Origin: Sebastes aleutianus | Taxonomy: Eukaryota; Chordata; Actinopteri; Perciformes; Sebastidae | Assembly (NCBI GenBank): GCA_916700875.1 | Contig: CAKAKS010000039.1 | Coordinates: forward strand, 29,579,794 to 29,643,793 | Direction of reading: 5' to 3' | DNA length: 64,000 nucleotides | Shown: positions 1-10,130 of the stretch, one piece after another | How positions within the stretch are numbered: the first letter of the stretch is position 1 | Layout: each line of letters opens with the position of its first letter | Made by a program: the position numbers and the translations under genes | Notes under the pieces: model-generated | Told to the model about the DNA's origin: nothing | Database searches by the model: none | The model's input: the letters and a program-made list of their open reading frames with translations, nothing else

Positions 1-1191
1 TGGACATTGAAGATGTTGGTGATGGATTTGGTTTTGGGTTTGTATTATGAAAAAGGTGGATTTGATCTTATGACAGAAGAACTAAATCTACTGTGCATAC
101 CATACAGGACTGTATCTAATACAGGTAAACAGCTGTACTCAAGTTTTCTACATGCTCACTTGTGAGGGGTTTATTTCATGTTGGAGGTGTATGAGAGGTG
201 GAAAACATCCACTACAGCTTTTCATATTTAATTCATCTTTATGTGTAGAGGATGCATGGAAGGTGTTATTGATAAGACCACCACATAAAATAATTTCACA
301 TTGAATCTTTATTACTCCTGTAGTATCCTTACATTACAGTATGAAATGACATAAATGTGTTCTAACACCTTGTCTGCATGATAGTCAGTCTATTTTTAAT
401 GTATGGTTCTTTCAAATCAAGTCAAGCCTTCTAAAACAAAACCACATTCAACATTTCCCCAGGCCACATTTCACAGTTCAAAACCATAGCAATCGATCAA
501 AATAGGACGACTCTTACATTTGTGTTGTGCAACCTCAATTAAACTGTGGAAAAGCTCACTCAAACTGTTACATGATCAAGAACCAATCTCAATCTTCTTA
601 GAACACAAATGTTAGCAGATTCTTAAGGAGTAGGACTTCTACATTAAAATAAACTATTAATAAGATTTCCTCTAAATATCAAGTATAAATACAGCTGCAG
701 TTTGTCCACAAATAACACAATCATAAATGAACATAGCTGCCATTTAATTATTATCTCCAGATTTCTGTGAATTGGGAAAGGAAGACTGGACATCTTATGC
801 TGAAATTCTTCTTGTGTTTAAATGAATTACCAGTGAATCATCTTTTATTTATCTCCTATTGCTCTTTTTTCTGGATATGAAAATGGCAACATGAATATAA
901 AGTGTACATATAATAAATAAATAAAGTAACATAAAAATGTTCTGTCTGCAATTGTTTTTCGAATGAAACCTGCAGTAGTTTCAAATAAATGGCAATTCCT
1001 AAATGTTTCGGTGTCAAATAGAAAATGTGCAAAAGACTGAAGACAGAAGACTCATCTAATTAGCTATAGAGTATACAGTACACGCTTTAGTTACATTTGA
1101 GTTGTAATACATTCATATGAAACTGTATTGAGTACAGTAAGGTGAGTTGAATATATCTCTATATTCTTGTAGTATTTTACAGCTGCCTAGT
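1..1191. other. AT-rich non-coding sequence left of the GARP terminal exon
   Basis: I see no coding exon on either strand here. If the candidate terminal exon at 1192-1326 is used, this is its 3' untranslated region followed by intron or intergenic DNA. On the minus strand AATAAA hexamers lie at 844-849, 308-313 and 170-175. The first is about 345 bases past the stop codon and is the best candidate for cleavage and polyadenylation. Exons for the channel part of cngb1, if present in this locus, would lie further left, outside the window. Confidence 0.4.
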
Positions 1192-1702
1192 TTACATGAG
1201 CTGCACGTTGCACAGCACCTGTAGCTCTCCCAACAGTACAATATGTCTATTGGTATATGTCTGGGAATCAGAGCGTCCCCCAGTCGCCTCCTCCTGCTGT
1301 TTAAGGGGCTCGCAGCGCCTTCCCCCCTGAAACAGAAGGAGAAGAGGGACTGAGTTAGGCTCCGACCGTCCGACCAAAACACCTCTTCAAAAACTATGGG
1401 GGGAAAAACAAGAGGGTGCTTCAACAGGAAACACATGAGCAATACTCTCCAAATATTACACAGATCATTGATCATTGAATAAAATGCACCCCATGTTATT
1501 AAAGAGATGTTTTCTGCTACTTGTAGACATCAGTCTCCAGTGACATTGTCGGGAAAACATTATGTGATATAGATCCATTTGATTGAACTGTGAATTGTGG
1601 CCTTTGGGAACAGTGGTACTGGCAAGCAGAGGGTTTATATGACTACAGGAAAGTATTATTAAGTGAATTAAACTCACCTTTCTGTAGAACTTGAGCTGCA
1701 CC
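1192..1702 (-). CDS. cngb1: candidate GARP terminal exons (soluble isoform end)
   Basis: A short exon ends at 1678 before GTGAGT. It can start at 1702 (25 nt) or, using a second AG, at 1695 (18 nt, LKFYRK). Only the 18-nt form keeps frame with the next exon, which starts at 1326 after a strong pyrimidine tract and CAG and encodes GGRRCEPLKQQEEATGG and a hydrophobic end ...VQLM before the stop at 1192. With the 25-nt form translation stops earlier in the same exon. Either way the protein ends here without channel domains, as in mammalian GARP1/GARP2. The last exon shows no recognisable homology, so it may instead be intronic sequence. Confidence 0.4.
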
Positions 1703-4700
1703 CTGAGAAAAAAAACAAGTATACGTTGAATTGCTATCAATATAAAGCTCTAGAGAAATTAGAGTTGCAACACATACCAGAAAAGATGGGTGGTGAGGAA
1801 AGGTTGACAGGTTGAAAGACAGGAAGAGGAGAAGGAAGAAAGAAGCATTTATTTATTCCCAAAAAGTTACCTTGGCGTCATCTTTGGGTGGAATGGCCGG
1901 CTGAGGCATCTTCAGTCCCAGCCCTGACACGAACCAGCCAACCACACTGTCAAGACACAAACTAATCAACTGTATGCACTTACACACTTTAGACATGAGT
2001 TATACATTTAACTGTTTCGCAACATCCCAGTCTCTTATGTACGACGGCATATTAGGGCCATTGTAGGCAAAAAAATTTACTTTAAAGTAATACATTTACA
2101 AGAAAAAAACTTGGATATTCTCTGAGATTAAAGCGGCAAATTTCCGAGGAAAAAACTCACAAATTTGCGAGATTATAAAGTCGTAAATTTCCGAGAAAAA
2201 AACTCGGAAAAAAAGTGGTAATGAAAAATGAGTCCGCTACAATAATGTATGTATAATAATAATAAGTTTTGCACTCTGCGGCTCACACTCTGCCATTATT
2301 GGTGGCATAAGTGAGATGAGGTTGATCCAACCTTGCAAAGTGAAGCGATGTGGTTTACTAAACACAAATATCCTACTATTTTTTGTTACCACGGTTTTGT
2401 ACTCTAGTTACACTATTTTCCTAGTTTTTTCTTGTAAATGTGCCACTTTAATCTCAGAGAATATCTGAGTTATTTTCTTGTAAATTCATGACTTTAATCT
2501 TTGAAATTCTGAGTTAAACATTTTTTTTTTTTAACCTACAATGGCCCTAATACACCGTCATACTTATGTTGTCCTATCGAAAGAGAGTGATTAAAAAGTG
2601 ACAGTGAGGGATCAAAACGTACGCCGAGGCCTTGCCGTCAGTGTCCAGCGAGATTCCACTGAGAGACTCAGGTGGTGGAGACAAAACTGGAGAGAATAGA
2701 AAGACATGGAGTTCAGTGTACAAAACAAGCATCCATCCAATAAAGTCAGAATATGTCCTTTAGTGCAACAAAGATTTTATTGCTACAAGGTTTCAGGGAG
2801 TTGAGTTATGTGTTGTGACTGTCCATGCCAGTGTGTTTAGGATTGTGCATTAGGACAAATGTACTTTCATGTGTGTGTATGCAAGTGTACTTTTGTCCAG
2901 AGAGGTGCGGGAGGACTTGACTGATGGTTCCACGGATACGGCACCAGGGGGCAGTATCATTGGCTGAGGGACCATCTGCTTTATCCAGTTCACCACGCTG
3001 CCACAGAACAAGAGAAAAGTCAGCCCCATACATGTTTATAGTTCAAGGCTCAGCATAAATCACAGTGAATGTGTAGTGAGAGGTGGTTTATACTCACTTA
3101 GGGAATTGGTGAGGCTCTTCCTCCTCCTCGTCCTCTGACACCATCTCCACCACCGGGATGTGGGGGAGAGGATCAAAATCTGGACAGACAGACAGCAGAG
3201 GTCAGCTCAGCAGTCGGGGTGCTGAATCACTGATATTCAATCATCAAATCAAACATTAATTTTGTGTAAAAATGTAAAACATGTAGACAAATAATCCAGA
3301 AACATACCTGGCATTGTTTCTACATCATAGATCTAAGACAAAAGAGATAAAATGTCAAGCCAACAGAGTACGGTTATAAGATTTTCTTGCATTATTCTTG
3401 TGGCACATTAGGGAATTGTTATTATATTATTCATGAATAAATAATAAGATACGTTACTCCTCTACTTTATATCCATTGTGTTAATGTGAGCCCCACAGAG
3501 GTTAATGGTGGTCTGTTTGTACACACAGAATAGGCCACATGTGCATAAGCCCCTACTGCAGTCAGGGTGGGCTACAAATGGTGCTCATTGGAGCAATAAA
3601 CCTCATGTCCCACATGGGCCCCTTTTATGTCCATAGCCACAGAACAGCATGTGGACTAAAAGTTGGGCCAAGGAGGGCTACAAGTGGGGCCCTTATGGGC
3701 TAAAATCCGGGATTTTCTCCTTGATTAATTCTTAATATAGATGTTTCAATATATAACTTTTGGCAACGTGACATGAAATTAATGGGTCATGTGTTGCCTG
3801 CAGAAATACCACAATATTACAAACATTGTGTCTAATTTGCTCTGACACACATCTGTCTGGATGTTTATCAGTGCAGCCCAGAGGCCTCCAGGTAAGAGGA
3901 CTGGTTTAAATACAGTGAAGTTAATGGAGGGGTTTAACCTGCCTAAACCCCCCCACATATTCCTTTATAAGCTTAATCCTTACACATGATTAGTCTTATA
4001 AGCCTGTGGGACAGTATTAAGTTGTTTGAGTCAAGTGTCACACAGTCCAATGACGTGAATTGTCTTGCTGATGCTTGGCAGAATTACTTGAACTTGAACT
4101 AACTTAAAAGTACAGTTGGTAACTTTGAGCAAATATGATCGCATTTTTTTATAAAACTGTCACTATACAGTATCCTGACAGTAGTGCATGAGACAGATAA
4201 TCTGTGATAGAAATCATGTTCCTCTCTGTCCTCCTTGTACTCCTAATGGCATTTGCAAGATTCTATCGCACCCATACAAAAACAACCAATTAGAGCCAAG
4301 GAGTCTCTGGGCAGCTGCCAATCACTGATCAACTCTGATCAAACTGTCAAACTAGGCAGCGCTGACTAAATATGAATCAAGATTCTGTTACTGTAATGCC
4401 TATCTCCCGCCTCAAATGTTTTTAGAAACATATTTTAGTGTACTTTTAATGAGAAAGTCTGCTCTGGCCGGTGGGCGGTGCTTGGTTTTAGCTCGACTGT
4501 TTTCAACATGGTGGTCACAAACGTTCTCATTTTACAGCTAGCAGTACACTAAAATATGTTTCTGAAAACATTTGAGGCAAGAAGTAAGCATTACGGTAAC
4601 AGAATCTTGATTCATATTTGATCAGCACTGCCTAGTTTGACTGTTCAGAGATTGCTCGGCTCTGATTGGTTGTTTTCCCTCGGCGCTGTGAGGCACTGTC

Positions 4701-5835
4701 AGGATATAGTGACGCATTTATAAAAATAACTTTCTTTTTCATTTGCTCAAAGTTACCAACTTCAGCTTTAATGACATAAAACACATTATTAATATTACGT
4801 TGGAGTATTAGTTTCTGGAGAGAGAAGTACTGAACTAGATACCTATAGTTTATTAGAGATGTTGTTTCTCAATGTTTGGACACTATAGGATTATTTCTAT
4901 TCTAAACAAATTTTAGATTTTGTTTTGAGGCGCTAATTACGTAGCAGTACTGATGTATTAAGATGTTGTTTTGGTGTTGTGAAATTGAATCTGTATCACT
5001 AAATAAGGAAGGCCTTGCGTCTCACCTCAGTGTGTTCGTCGTTGTCAGGAGCCTCTTTGTACTTGTCATCTGGCTGAGGCAACACCTGAGCCAGACCCTG
5101 AGCAACCCAGCTGATCACTCCAGACCTGTGAGAGAAACCAAACTGAGTTTACCATTGAAGAATATATTTAGCATTAAAAATGCACTCTTATCTAATCATA
5201 CTGTACCTCTCTCCATCCTCTCCTGACTGGTGGATGGCAAAGGAAGAAATAGAGAATGAGAAAAATGTAGAGGCCATTGTATTTTGTGAGCGTTGTTAAG
5301 TGTAGTGTTGTCTGTGTACTCCATACCATAGTTTTATCAAAATGTGATCACCTTTGTCTTATAAGGTGTCAACTTCACTTTGAAGTAGTTGTGTTAAGGA
5401 AGGACATGACTGGCTGACACCTGGCATCCTTAACTAGCATACATAGACGTTTTTGTTGACCCGAGTAGGCTACATGTCCACTCAAACATCCACACACTCA
5501 CCCTGGCTTCAGAATTGGCCCTGCCGGGTCGAGGGGAGCCGGAGGGTTGAGGCAGGGTGCTGACGAACCCATTAGACAGCCAGCCTAAAACTCCAGTCTG
5601 GGTACTGCTGTAGAGGAGGTGAGGAAAGATGAGAAGATGTCAGTATGTTTACACACACACATACACATTAAGACATACTAGTGGACAGAGAGGTTTACCT
5701 GTCCTCTGAATTCTCATCTGTGTTTTTCTGTGGAGGACGCTTCCCTGTGGATGAGGCAGCAGGGGTCTTAGCAGCGTCATCTGTCCCGGGAGCTTCAGGG
5801 AGTTGGGGGACCACTTTCACCACCCAGTTAAACAT
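1192..5835 (-). CDS. cngb1: cngb1 GARP region (rod CNG channel beta subunit N-terminus, possible soluble GARP isoform)
   Basis: The glutamic-acid-rich part of the rod cyclic-nucleotide-gated channel beta subunit sits in photoreceptor outer segments, where mammalian GARPs bind peripherin/rds at disc rims. Exons in order of translation are 5699-5835, 5502-5604, 5207-5226, 5026-5125, 3308-3332, 3098-3179, 2891-2997, 2623-2686, 1871-1946, 1678-1695 and 1192-1326. All junctions are GT/AG, phases agree throughout, and the sum is 867 nt (288 residues plus stop). The start MFNWVVKVVPQLP parallels the mammalian MLGWVQRVLPQP. Repeats with a Trp and a terminal PQP follow: GWLSNGFVSTLPQP, SWVAQGLAQVLPQP, NWIKQMVPQP and GWFVSGLGLKMPQP. 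An acidic run (EDEEEEE) and IYDVETMP, resembling human ICDVQTIS, support the family. The last two exons are less certain. The channel transmembrane and cAMP/cGMP-binding domains are not in the window, so this is either a GARP-only transcript or the 5' part of a longer gene. Confidence 0.8.
1871..1946 (-). CDS. cngb1: cngb1 coding exon 9 (extra GARP-type repeat, GWFVSGLGLKMPQP)
   Basis: It encodes VVGWFVSGLGLKMPQPAIPP and KDDAK and ends at phase 0 before GTAACT. This is the fifth Trp...PQP unit in the gene. Confidence 0.78.
2038..2563. mobile_element. inverted-repeat element, ATTAGGGCC family, copy 1
   Basis: The ends are near-perfect inverted copies: ACGGCATATTAGGGCCATTG on the left and CAATGGCCCTAATACACCGT on the right. 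The interior repeats short units mixing lysine-codon-like A runs with TCGTAAATTTCC/GAGATT motifs. It has no coding capacity, so it is a non-autonomous DNA element. A second copy lies at 41997-42512. This one sits in the cngb1 intron between exons 8 and 9. Confidence 0.7.
2623..2686 (-). CDS. cngb1: cngb1 coding exon 8 (linker)
   Basis: A 64-nt exon encoding ILSPPPESLSGISLDTDGK plus a few residues. It enters at phase 1 and leaves at phase 2. The acceptor is CTCCAG and the donor GC/GTACGT. It links the two downstream PQP repeats. Confidence 0.7.
2891..2997 (-). CDS. cngb1: cngb1 coding exon 7 (extra GARP-type repeat, NWIKQMVPQP)
   Basis: After acceptor GGCAG it reads VVNWIKQMVPQPMILPPG and a Ser-rich tail. 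The donor is AAAA/GTACAC at phase 1. A Trp...PQP unit placed after the acidic segment has no obvious match in mammalian GARP as I remember it. Confidence 0.75.
3098..3332 (-). CDS. cngb1: cngb1 coding exons 5 and 6 (IYDVETMP and acidic segment)
   Basis: These are two small exons. A 25-nt exon at 3308-3332 encodes IYDVETMP. An 82-nt exon at 3098-3179 encodes DFDPLPHIPVVEMV followed by SEDEEEEE. Phases 0-1-2 match on both sides. The acidic run is the counterpart of the much longer glutamate-rich region of mammalian GARP. Confidence 0.75.
3480..3720. repeat. GGGCC/CCACATG-rich degenerate repeat in a cngb1 intron
   Basis: A GC-richer stretch with recurring phrases such as CTACAAATGG/CTACAAGTGGGGCCC, CCACATGTG/CCACATGGGCC and GGGCTACAAGTGG at irregular spacing of roughly 20-60 bases. 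It has no open frame. I do not recognise the family. Confidence 0.35.
4104..4771. mobile_element. TTAA-flanked long-hairpin MITE, copy 1
   Basis: The element is bounded by TTAA on both sides. The arms read AGTTGGTAACTTTGAGCAAA on the left and TTTGCTCAAAGTTACCAACT on the right. A second nested inverted pair (GTACACTAAAATATGTTTC and its complement) sits near the middle. It has no open frame. Copies are at 43582-44137 and 51840-52457, with a fragment at 38142. It lies in the cngb1 intron between exons 4 and 5. Confidence 0.75.
5026..5125 (-). CDS. cngb1: cngb1 coding exon 4 (GARP repeat 3)
   Basis: It encodes SGVISWVAQGLAQVLPQP and then an acidic tail ending DNDEHTE. The acceptor is CACAG/G and the donor GAG/GTGAGA. 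The repeat is closest to the last repeat (R4) of mammalian GARP, because the next exon holds the IYDVETMP motif that follows R4 in mammals. Confidence 0.8.
5207..5226 (-). CDS. cngb1: cngb1 20-nt microexon
   Basis: Exon 2 ends at phase 0, while the next exon needs two bases to keep the repeat-3 frame open. A 20-base stretch flanked by CCAG on the left and GTACAG on the right supplies SGEDGE plus AG and restores the frame. Reading directly from exon 2 into exon 4 would hit a stop. The call rests on this phase logic and on canonical flanking splice sites. Confidence 0.6.
5502..5604 (-). CDS. cngb1: cngb1 coding exon 2 (GARP repeat 2, NAGNAG acceptor)
   Basis: It encodes TQTGVLGWLSNGFVSTLPQP and a Pro/Arg-rich tail. 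The acceptor is a tandem CAG-CAG, so the exon can begin at 5604 or 5607, which adds or omits one serine without changing the frame. The donor is AGG/GTGAGT at phase 0. Confidence 0.78.
5699..5835 (-). CDS. cngb1: cngb1 coding exon 1 (start codon, GARP repeat 1)
   Basis: The ATG lies one base inside the exon after a cAG/g acceptor, so an untranslated exon must lie upstream. It encodes 45 residues plus a phase-2 split codon. It opens with MFNWVVKVVPQLP and continues into a Ser/Thr/Lys-rich linker. A 30-bp CA repeat (TG on this strand) sits directly before the acceptor. Confidence 0.78.
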
Positions 5836-5842
5836 CCTGTTG

Positions 5843-5875
<33 letters not shown>

Positions 5876-8800
5876 TCAAGTTATTGTTTAAATATGTGCA
5901 GTATCACAACTTGAGAGAGATTGAAACATCCACTCGAAGATTTTTAACTGGAATCCACTCAATGACAAACAGCTTTTCCTTTTTCCCTCCTTTATTTTGT
6001 AGGTTGAGATGAAAGTTCAGTTCATTTCGGAATTATTATTAGTCATTAGTCAATAGTCATTAGGTGAAAAACCTTTGAAATAGAAATAAATACAGAAAAG
6101 AAAACATACACATTATTACAAAATAAGTATAAATAAGAACAAATTAATTTTTTGAGACTTTGCAAAATTCATTAATCCTTATTTAATTTAATACACACAC
6201 TCCTATTAAATGCCTCATGTTAAATGCAAATAAGCAAGTGTCCACTGCTGCCATAGCCTTTGCCTTAACATAAAGGTAATATGTATATGTGTATTATATT
6301 ATTTTATTTAATTACTATTTTTAATTATTTATTTAAACACAACGTATTTTATAATTACGTTTGAGTTCATATGAAATCACGCAGTAATTTTAAACAACAT
6401 TTCCCATAAGCCCATGTACTTCTCACCACATTTGTGAATGAATTATTTTCTATTTTTCTATTTATATTATTTTCTTAATTGCTATTTATTAATATTTATA
6501 AAGCTTAATTTCCTGGAACCTTCAGTTTGACTTGACGCACACACACACAGTCAGCCTCTCAAAAGCCCTTCATCAAAACATTGTTGATAATGCTGATGAT
6601 AATAATTCATAATAACTCTTTCCTAGTGTCTTCATTAAAGCAGCCACTTCATCTGTCAAACAGAGAGCCCTTAACCGAAGCTAATGGGGTCTGATGAAGG
6701 ACGCTCACCTGCTTCGTCTTTGCTTTCTCATCTCAGGCAACATTTTTGACAACTGGAAATTTCTCTCTATTTATTTTTTCACACATGAATCATAAAACTG
6801 TCTTTAGTTTCTCATCAGACACATTTACAAACTTTCACAATGGTACGTGGTGCCTAGAATATGAATTAGAAAATCCTTGATTAAACATTAGTCAGGGAAA
6901 GTTGGGATATGCTTGACTCTTCAATCTGCAAATTAACTCAGAGAAGAGATAGATATCAGGATCCTGAGTCAGAAGTCAGAGGAGGCTAAAAGGCTGTAGT
7001 TCACCATAAGCTGCTTTACCAACAGCCTCCACATGTGACATAGGGTTAAATCAGTTAGTCAGGTAGAAATTGCTCACAAATGTAGAGGAAGAGGACATTT
7101 CACTGGCCCAGTGCACTGATTCAAGATAGAGATTCAATTAAACAAAAAAATGTACAGAGCCAGCAGGAGTGCCACTTAATCTCAAATGTGCGTATTATCC
7201 GCTGTGACAGTTTATCAACCTGTTGAGGTAATCCACTTCAGCAAAGGGGCAAAGAGCCACTGAACCTGCAAGATGTCCTGCTAACTGACCACAGCAGACA
7301 GGTCGAGGGCAACCAGAACGGCTGTCGGAAGAAACGTTTACCATAGCATCGCCAACTGGGCAACAAACTACGTCATAGATCTGCTGTATGTCCTGAGCCA
7401 AGAGGACATTTATTGTATCAATGACGCAACCAAAAAGAGGCCAGGAAGGCCAATATACACCCTATTACATATACAATGGATTTAGAAAACAAACCCAAAA
7501 TGTCACAGTGAATTCTCTCCAATAATCCACCGCTTTATTCTTGGATATAATCTATAATTTTACATGTCTGTTGGAGCTAAATGTGCACAGACACAGTGTA
7601 GCTCCAGCATAAAGGAAAAAAAGTGATGGCGTGGAAGAAGTTATTACATTTTTTAGCTGTGGGATGGGTCATCCACGAGGAATCTGTTCACATGCGAGGC
7701 TTCTTTACAAGGCAGTTCGAGCTGTTGTTGTGATCCAAGTGTGTGATTCCCGACACGCTGTCCCAATCAGCAGAGATCAGCGAGGCCTCTTCTCTGGCCT
7801 AATCCAAAATTCTTCGCGTTGGATTAAAAAGTGCAGCTCTGTCCCCAACTAATCTATAGCCTTGCTCTCTGCTTAAGGCCTGGATCGACTCCTGACATAC
7901 GTCCTCATCACATCATCAAAAGAGCATAAATCAGAGGAAGACACCCCAAGGATATAATTCTTTGTCTACTGATTGTGTTTTGTAATTTAGTAAGGGTTTG
8001 TGCATTTAGGCCTCTCTCTCCTCGGATAAGACCTGGCAGTGCAGACTTTGACAAAAGCAAATTAGACATCCACAACATCAACATTTCTGCTCGTATAAAC
8101 GCTCTTCTACTTCTGCAGCAACTTCACCCGCTGTCTCTTTACCATGACACGGATCATCACAGCACGCATCTCAAATCAGCACTCAGGTATTCACTTTACC
8201 ACCCAAGTGATCCAAATGTTGAATTATGTATTTTCCTAACCTCTGTACAGAATAACAAAGACTTGTTTTCCTTACCTGAGTGTCTACAGGTGGTTCTGCA
8301 TGCCGGTGGCGTAGAGATCCAGAGTGCGGCGGCACAGCCAGCACAGGTCTGCTGGGATTTCCACAGTGGCTGCCTGGGGCTAACGGGATTACCCAGCACC
8401 ATCTGAAGGTCAAGGCACAATCCTGGACTGTGAGCCATCGCAGATTAACAGCAGAAAAACGTATCGTCAGGACATCATCCCCGTAACCCATATACTGTTA
8501 TAACCCCCCAACCACCAGAAACAACAGCAACAAGCAACAAGTGGTGACACACATACCCACAGACTCCAGGGATTTGAGATAGAAAGTGTCACCTTCTCCC
8601 TCCAGTTACAGACTATGACCAATCAAACAGTGCAAGATGCAAACCAGGTATTTGTATTATTGTGTGTTTGCATCTTGATCATGAATTTTGAAGAAAACAC
8701 TTTTTTGTGATGTATACTGTCTCAAAAAGGAGATCATTTGTTTTACTATATGCATACTAGTGAACGTGTGGCAGCTAGAGTCCCCCACTCCCTCCTCCAC

Positions 8801-9230
8801 CTTGTCATCTCTGTTCCCCATTATCTCCCATCCCATCCTGATTATAGTTTTATCCCCACCAACTGACGCAGAGCCACTTGCTGACTGGCTACATAAACCT
8901 TTAAATAACAGTCAGGAGGAGACAGTCAGAGGAAGGTAAAGCTTATTAGTAAGGCTCAGGGTCTGACCAGGGCTCTGATGATCTATATCCTCTCTTGTTC
9001 CTTCAGCCAGGTCGTGTCTAGAAAGTAACCCACAAAACCATTCGAGGTCAGTGCCTAACCATAACCATCTCCCGAGAGTTTCCCAAATGGTGGGTTACCT
9101 TCTAGCCAACTGGACCCTACAACCATAGGACTACAGCTCTATCAGAAAAGCCTAGCTACTAAAAGCTTTTCTTTTATTTATATAACCTAAATGTACTTTG
9201 CCAACCATGTCTCCAATATGGCCACGTTTA
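5836..9230. other. cngb1 upstream or 5' intron region, mostly unique sequence
   Basis: No coding exon is recognised. AT-rich sequence runs to about 6500. A GC-richer patch at 8277-8450 ends, on the minus strand, in a perfect donor (CTCAG/GTAAGG at 8276) and is a candidate untranslated first exon for cngb1, whose start exon needs one. An inverted pair TAATCC (7800-7805) and GGATTA (7821-7826), the core of CRX/OTX photoreceptor sites, lies between that patch and the start exon. Open frames here are short and show no family resemblance. Confidence 0.35.
5844..5873. repeat. (CA)15 microsatellite at the cngb1 start exon
   Basis: About 15 uninterrupted CA units. On the coding (minus) strand it is a TG run ending about 7 bases before the acceptor AG of the exon that carries the start codon. 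Confidence 0.95.
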
Positions 9231-9237
9231 ACAGCAG

Positions 9238-9440
9238 GGGTGGAAAGTAACTAAGTACAATTACTTAGGTATTGTATGTACATTTTGAGCTAGCGTTAAC
9301 TTACTTTACTTGAGCAAAGTAGCAGTAGTTTTGTGCTACTGTATAGCCTACTTCTACTCCACTACAATTCAAAGGGAAATATTGTACTTTTAAAAACTAA
9401 ACTCACCTACTTTTGACAGCTATAGTTACTTTTCAGGTTA
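9238..9440. repeat. GGAAAGTAACTAAGTACA-type interspersed repeat fragment
   Basis: It begins GGGGTGGAAAGTAACTAAGTA and contains ACTTCTACTCCACTACAATT and AGGGAAATATTGTACTTTT, phrases shared with several other fragments in the window (10003-10130, 11175-11290, 11455-11590, 35605-36150 and 37875-38140). This is a common teleost non-coding repeat. The class was not established here. Confidence 0.6.
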
Positions 9441-9815
9441 AGAGCTTACAAAAAACAAGGCTAAGCAGTCTATAGCTATGCAGAGGCAGATTAAAGATTA
9501 TTTTACCTGATGATGGCACTAGATAAAAAGTTAAGGAATCGAAATTTCATGTCAACCATTCCAATAGTCGTTGAGATATATCAGTCTGGACCAGTGGTGG
9601 ACCGACCGACAGACGACATTGCCATCCCTAGAACCAAGTTGCTACTAGCATGTCTAAAAACATATAATAACCTTACAAAATACAATAACGTTACATTGTT
9701 ATGGATTAAACCAGTGGTTCCCAGCCTTTTTTGGTTTGTGACTCCTTACAAGAAACAGTGTCTACTTAGGGCCCTTTGTCAGAGAGTGAACATCTCTGAT
9801 GGTTTCATTTAAATA

Positions 9816-9861
9816 ATTGTTTTAGGTTAAAATCTAGCTACAGATTTTAACCTAAAACAAT
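9816..9861. repeat. 20-bp perfect hairpin (6-nt loop)
   Basis: The left arm at 9816-9835 (ATTGTTTTAGGTTAAAATCT) is exactly complementary to 9842-9861, with AGCTAC between. It lies 8 bases from the larger palindrome at 9870. Confidence 0.95.
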
Positions 9862-9869
9862 ATGGATAC

Positions 9870-9950
9870 AATCTTTGCTTTTTTGTGTGAAATATTGGAT
9901 ACATCTAGCAGCTAGATGTATCCAATATTTCACACAAAAAAGCAAAGATT
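9870..9950. repeat. 81-bp perfect palindrome (40-bp arms, 1-nt spacer)
   Basis: The arms start AATCTTTGCTTTTTTG and meet at TCTAGC-A-GCTAGA. I found no mismatch over 40 bp. It is embedded in a repeat that begins with GTGGTTCCCAGCC at about 9714. Such perfect arms with no loop can extrude cruciforms and are usually short-lived in cloned DNA. Confidence 0.95.
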
Positions 9951-10002
9951 AGAGAAAAGTTTAAAAAAAAATGTTGTGACCCTTCGGACGGGGCCCTATA
10001 CA

Positions 10003-10130
10003 GTGATGAATGACGTATTCAGACTCAAGTAAAAGTACTAATACCACACTGTAAAATACCCTGTTACCACTAAAAGTCCTGCATTGAAAATGTTACTCAA
10101 GTATGTCAGTATAATCAGGAAAATATACTT
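10003..10130. repeat. interspersed repeat fragment (AAGTAAAAGTACTAATACCACA type)
   Basis: It shares TCAAGTAAAAGTACTAATACC and AGTCCTGCATTGAAAATGTTA with the 11.2-kb and 35.6-kb copies. It has no coding capacity. Confidence 0.55.

Noticed and set aside
1113..1475. 120-residue frame continuous through 1113-1475 as an exon
   Set aside because: It crosses the strong acceptor at 1326 and lacks any joinable upstream exon in its frame. The spliced reading from 1326 was preferred.
7975..8491. Overlapping frames of 143 and 102 residues on both strands
   Set aside because: No domain, no conserved motif and frames in both directions. At best part is an untranslated exon.
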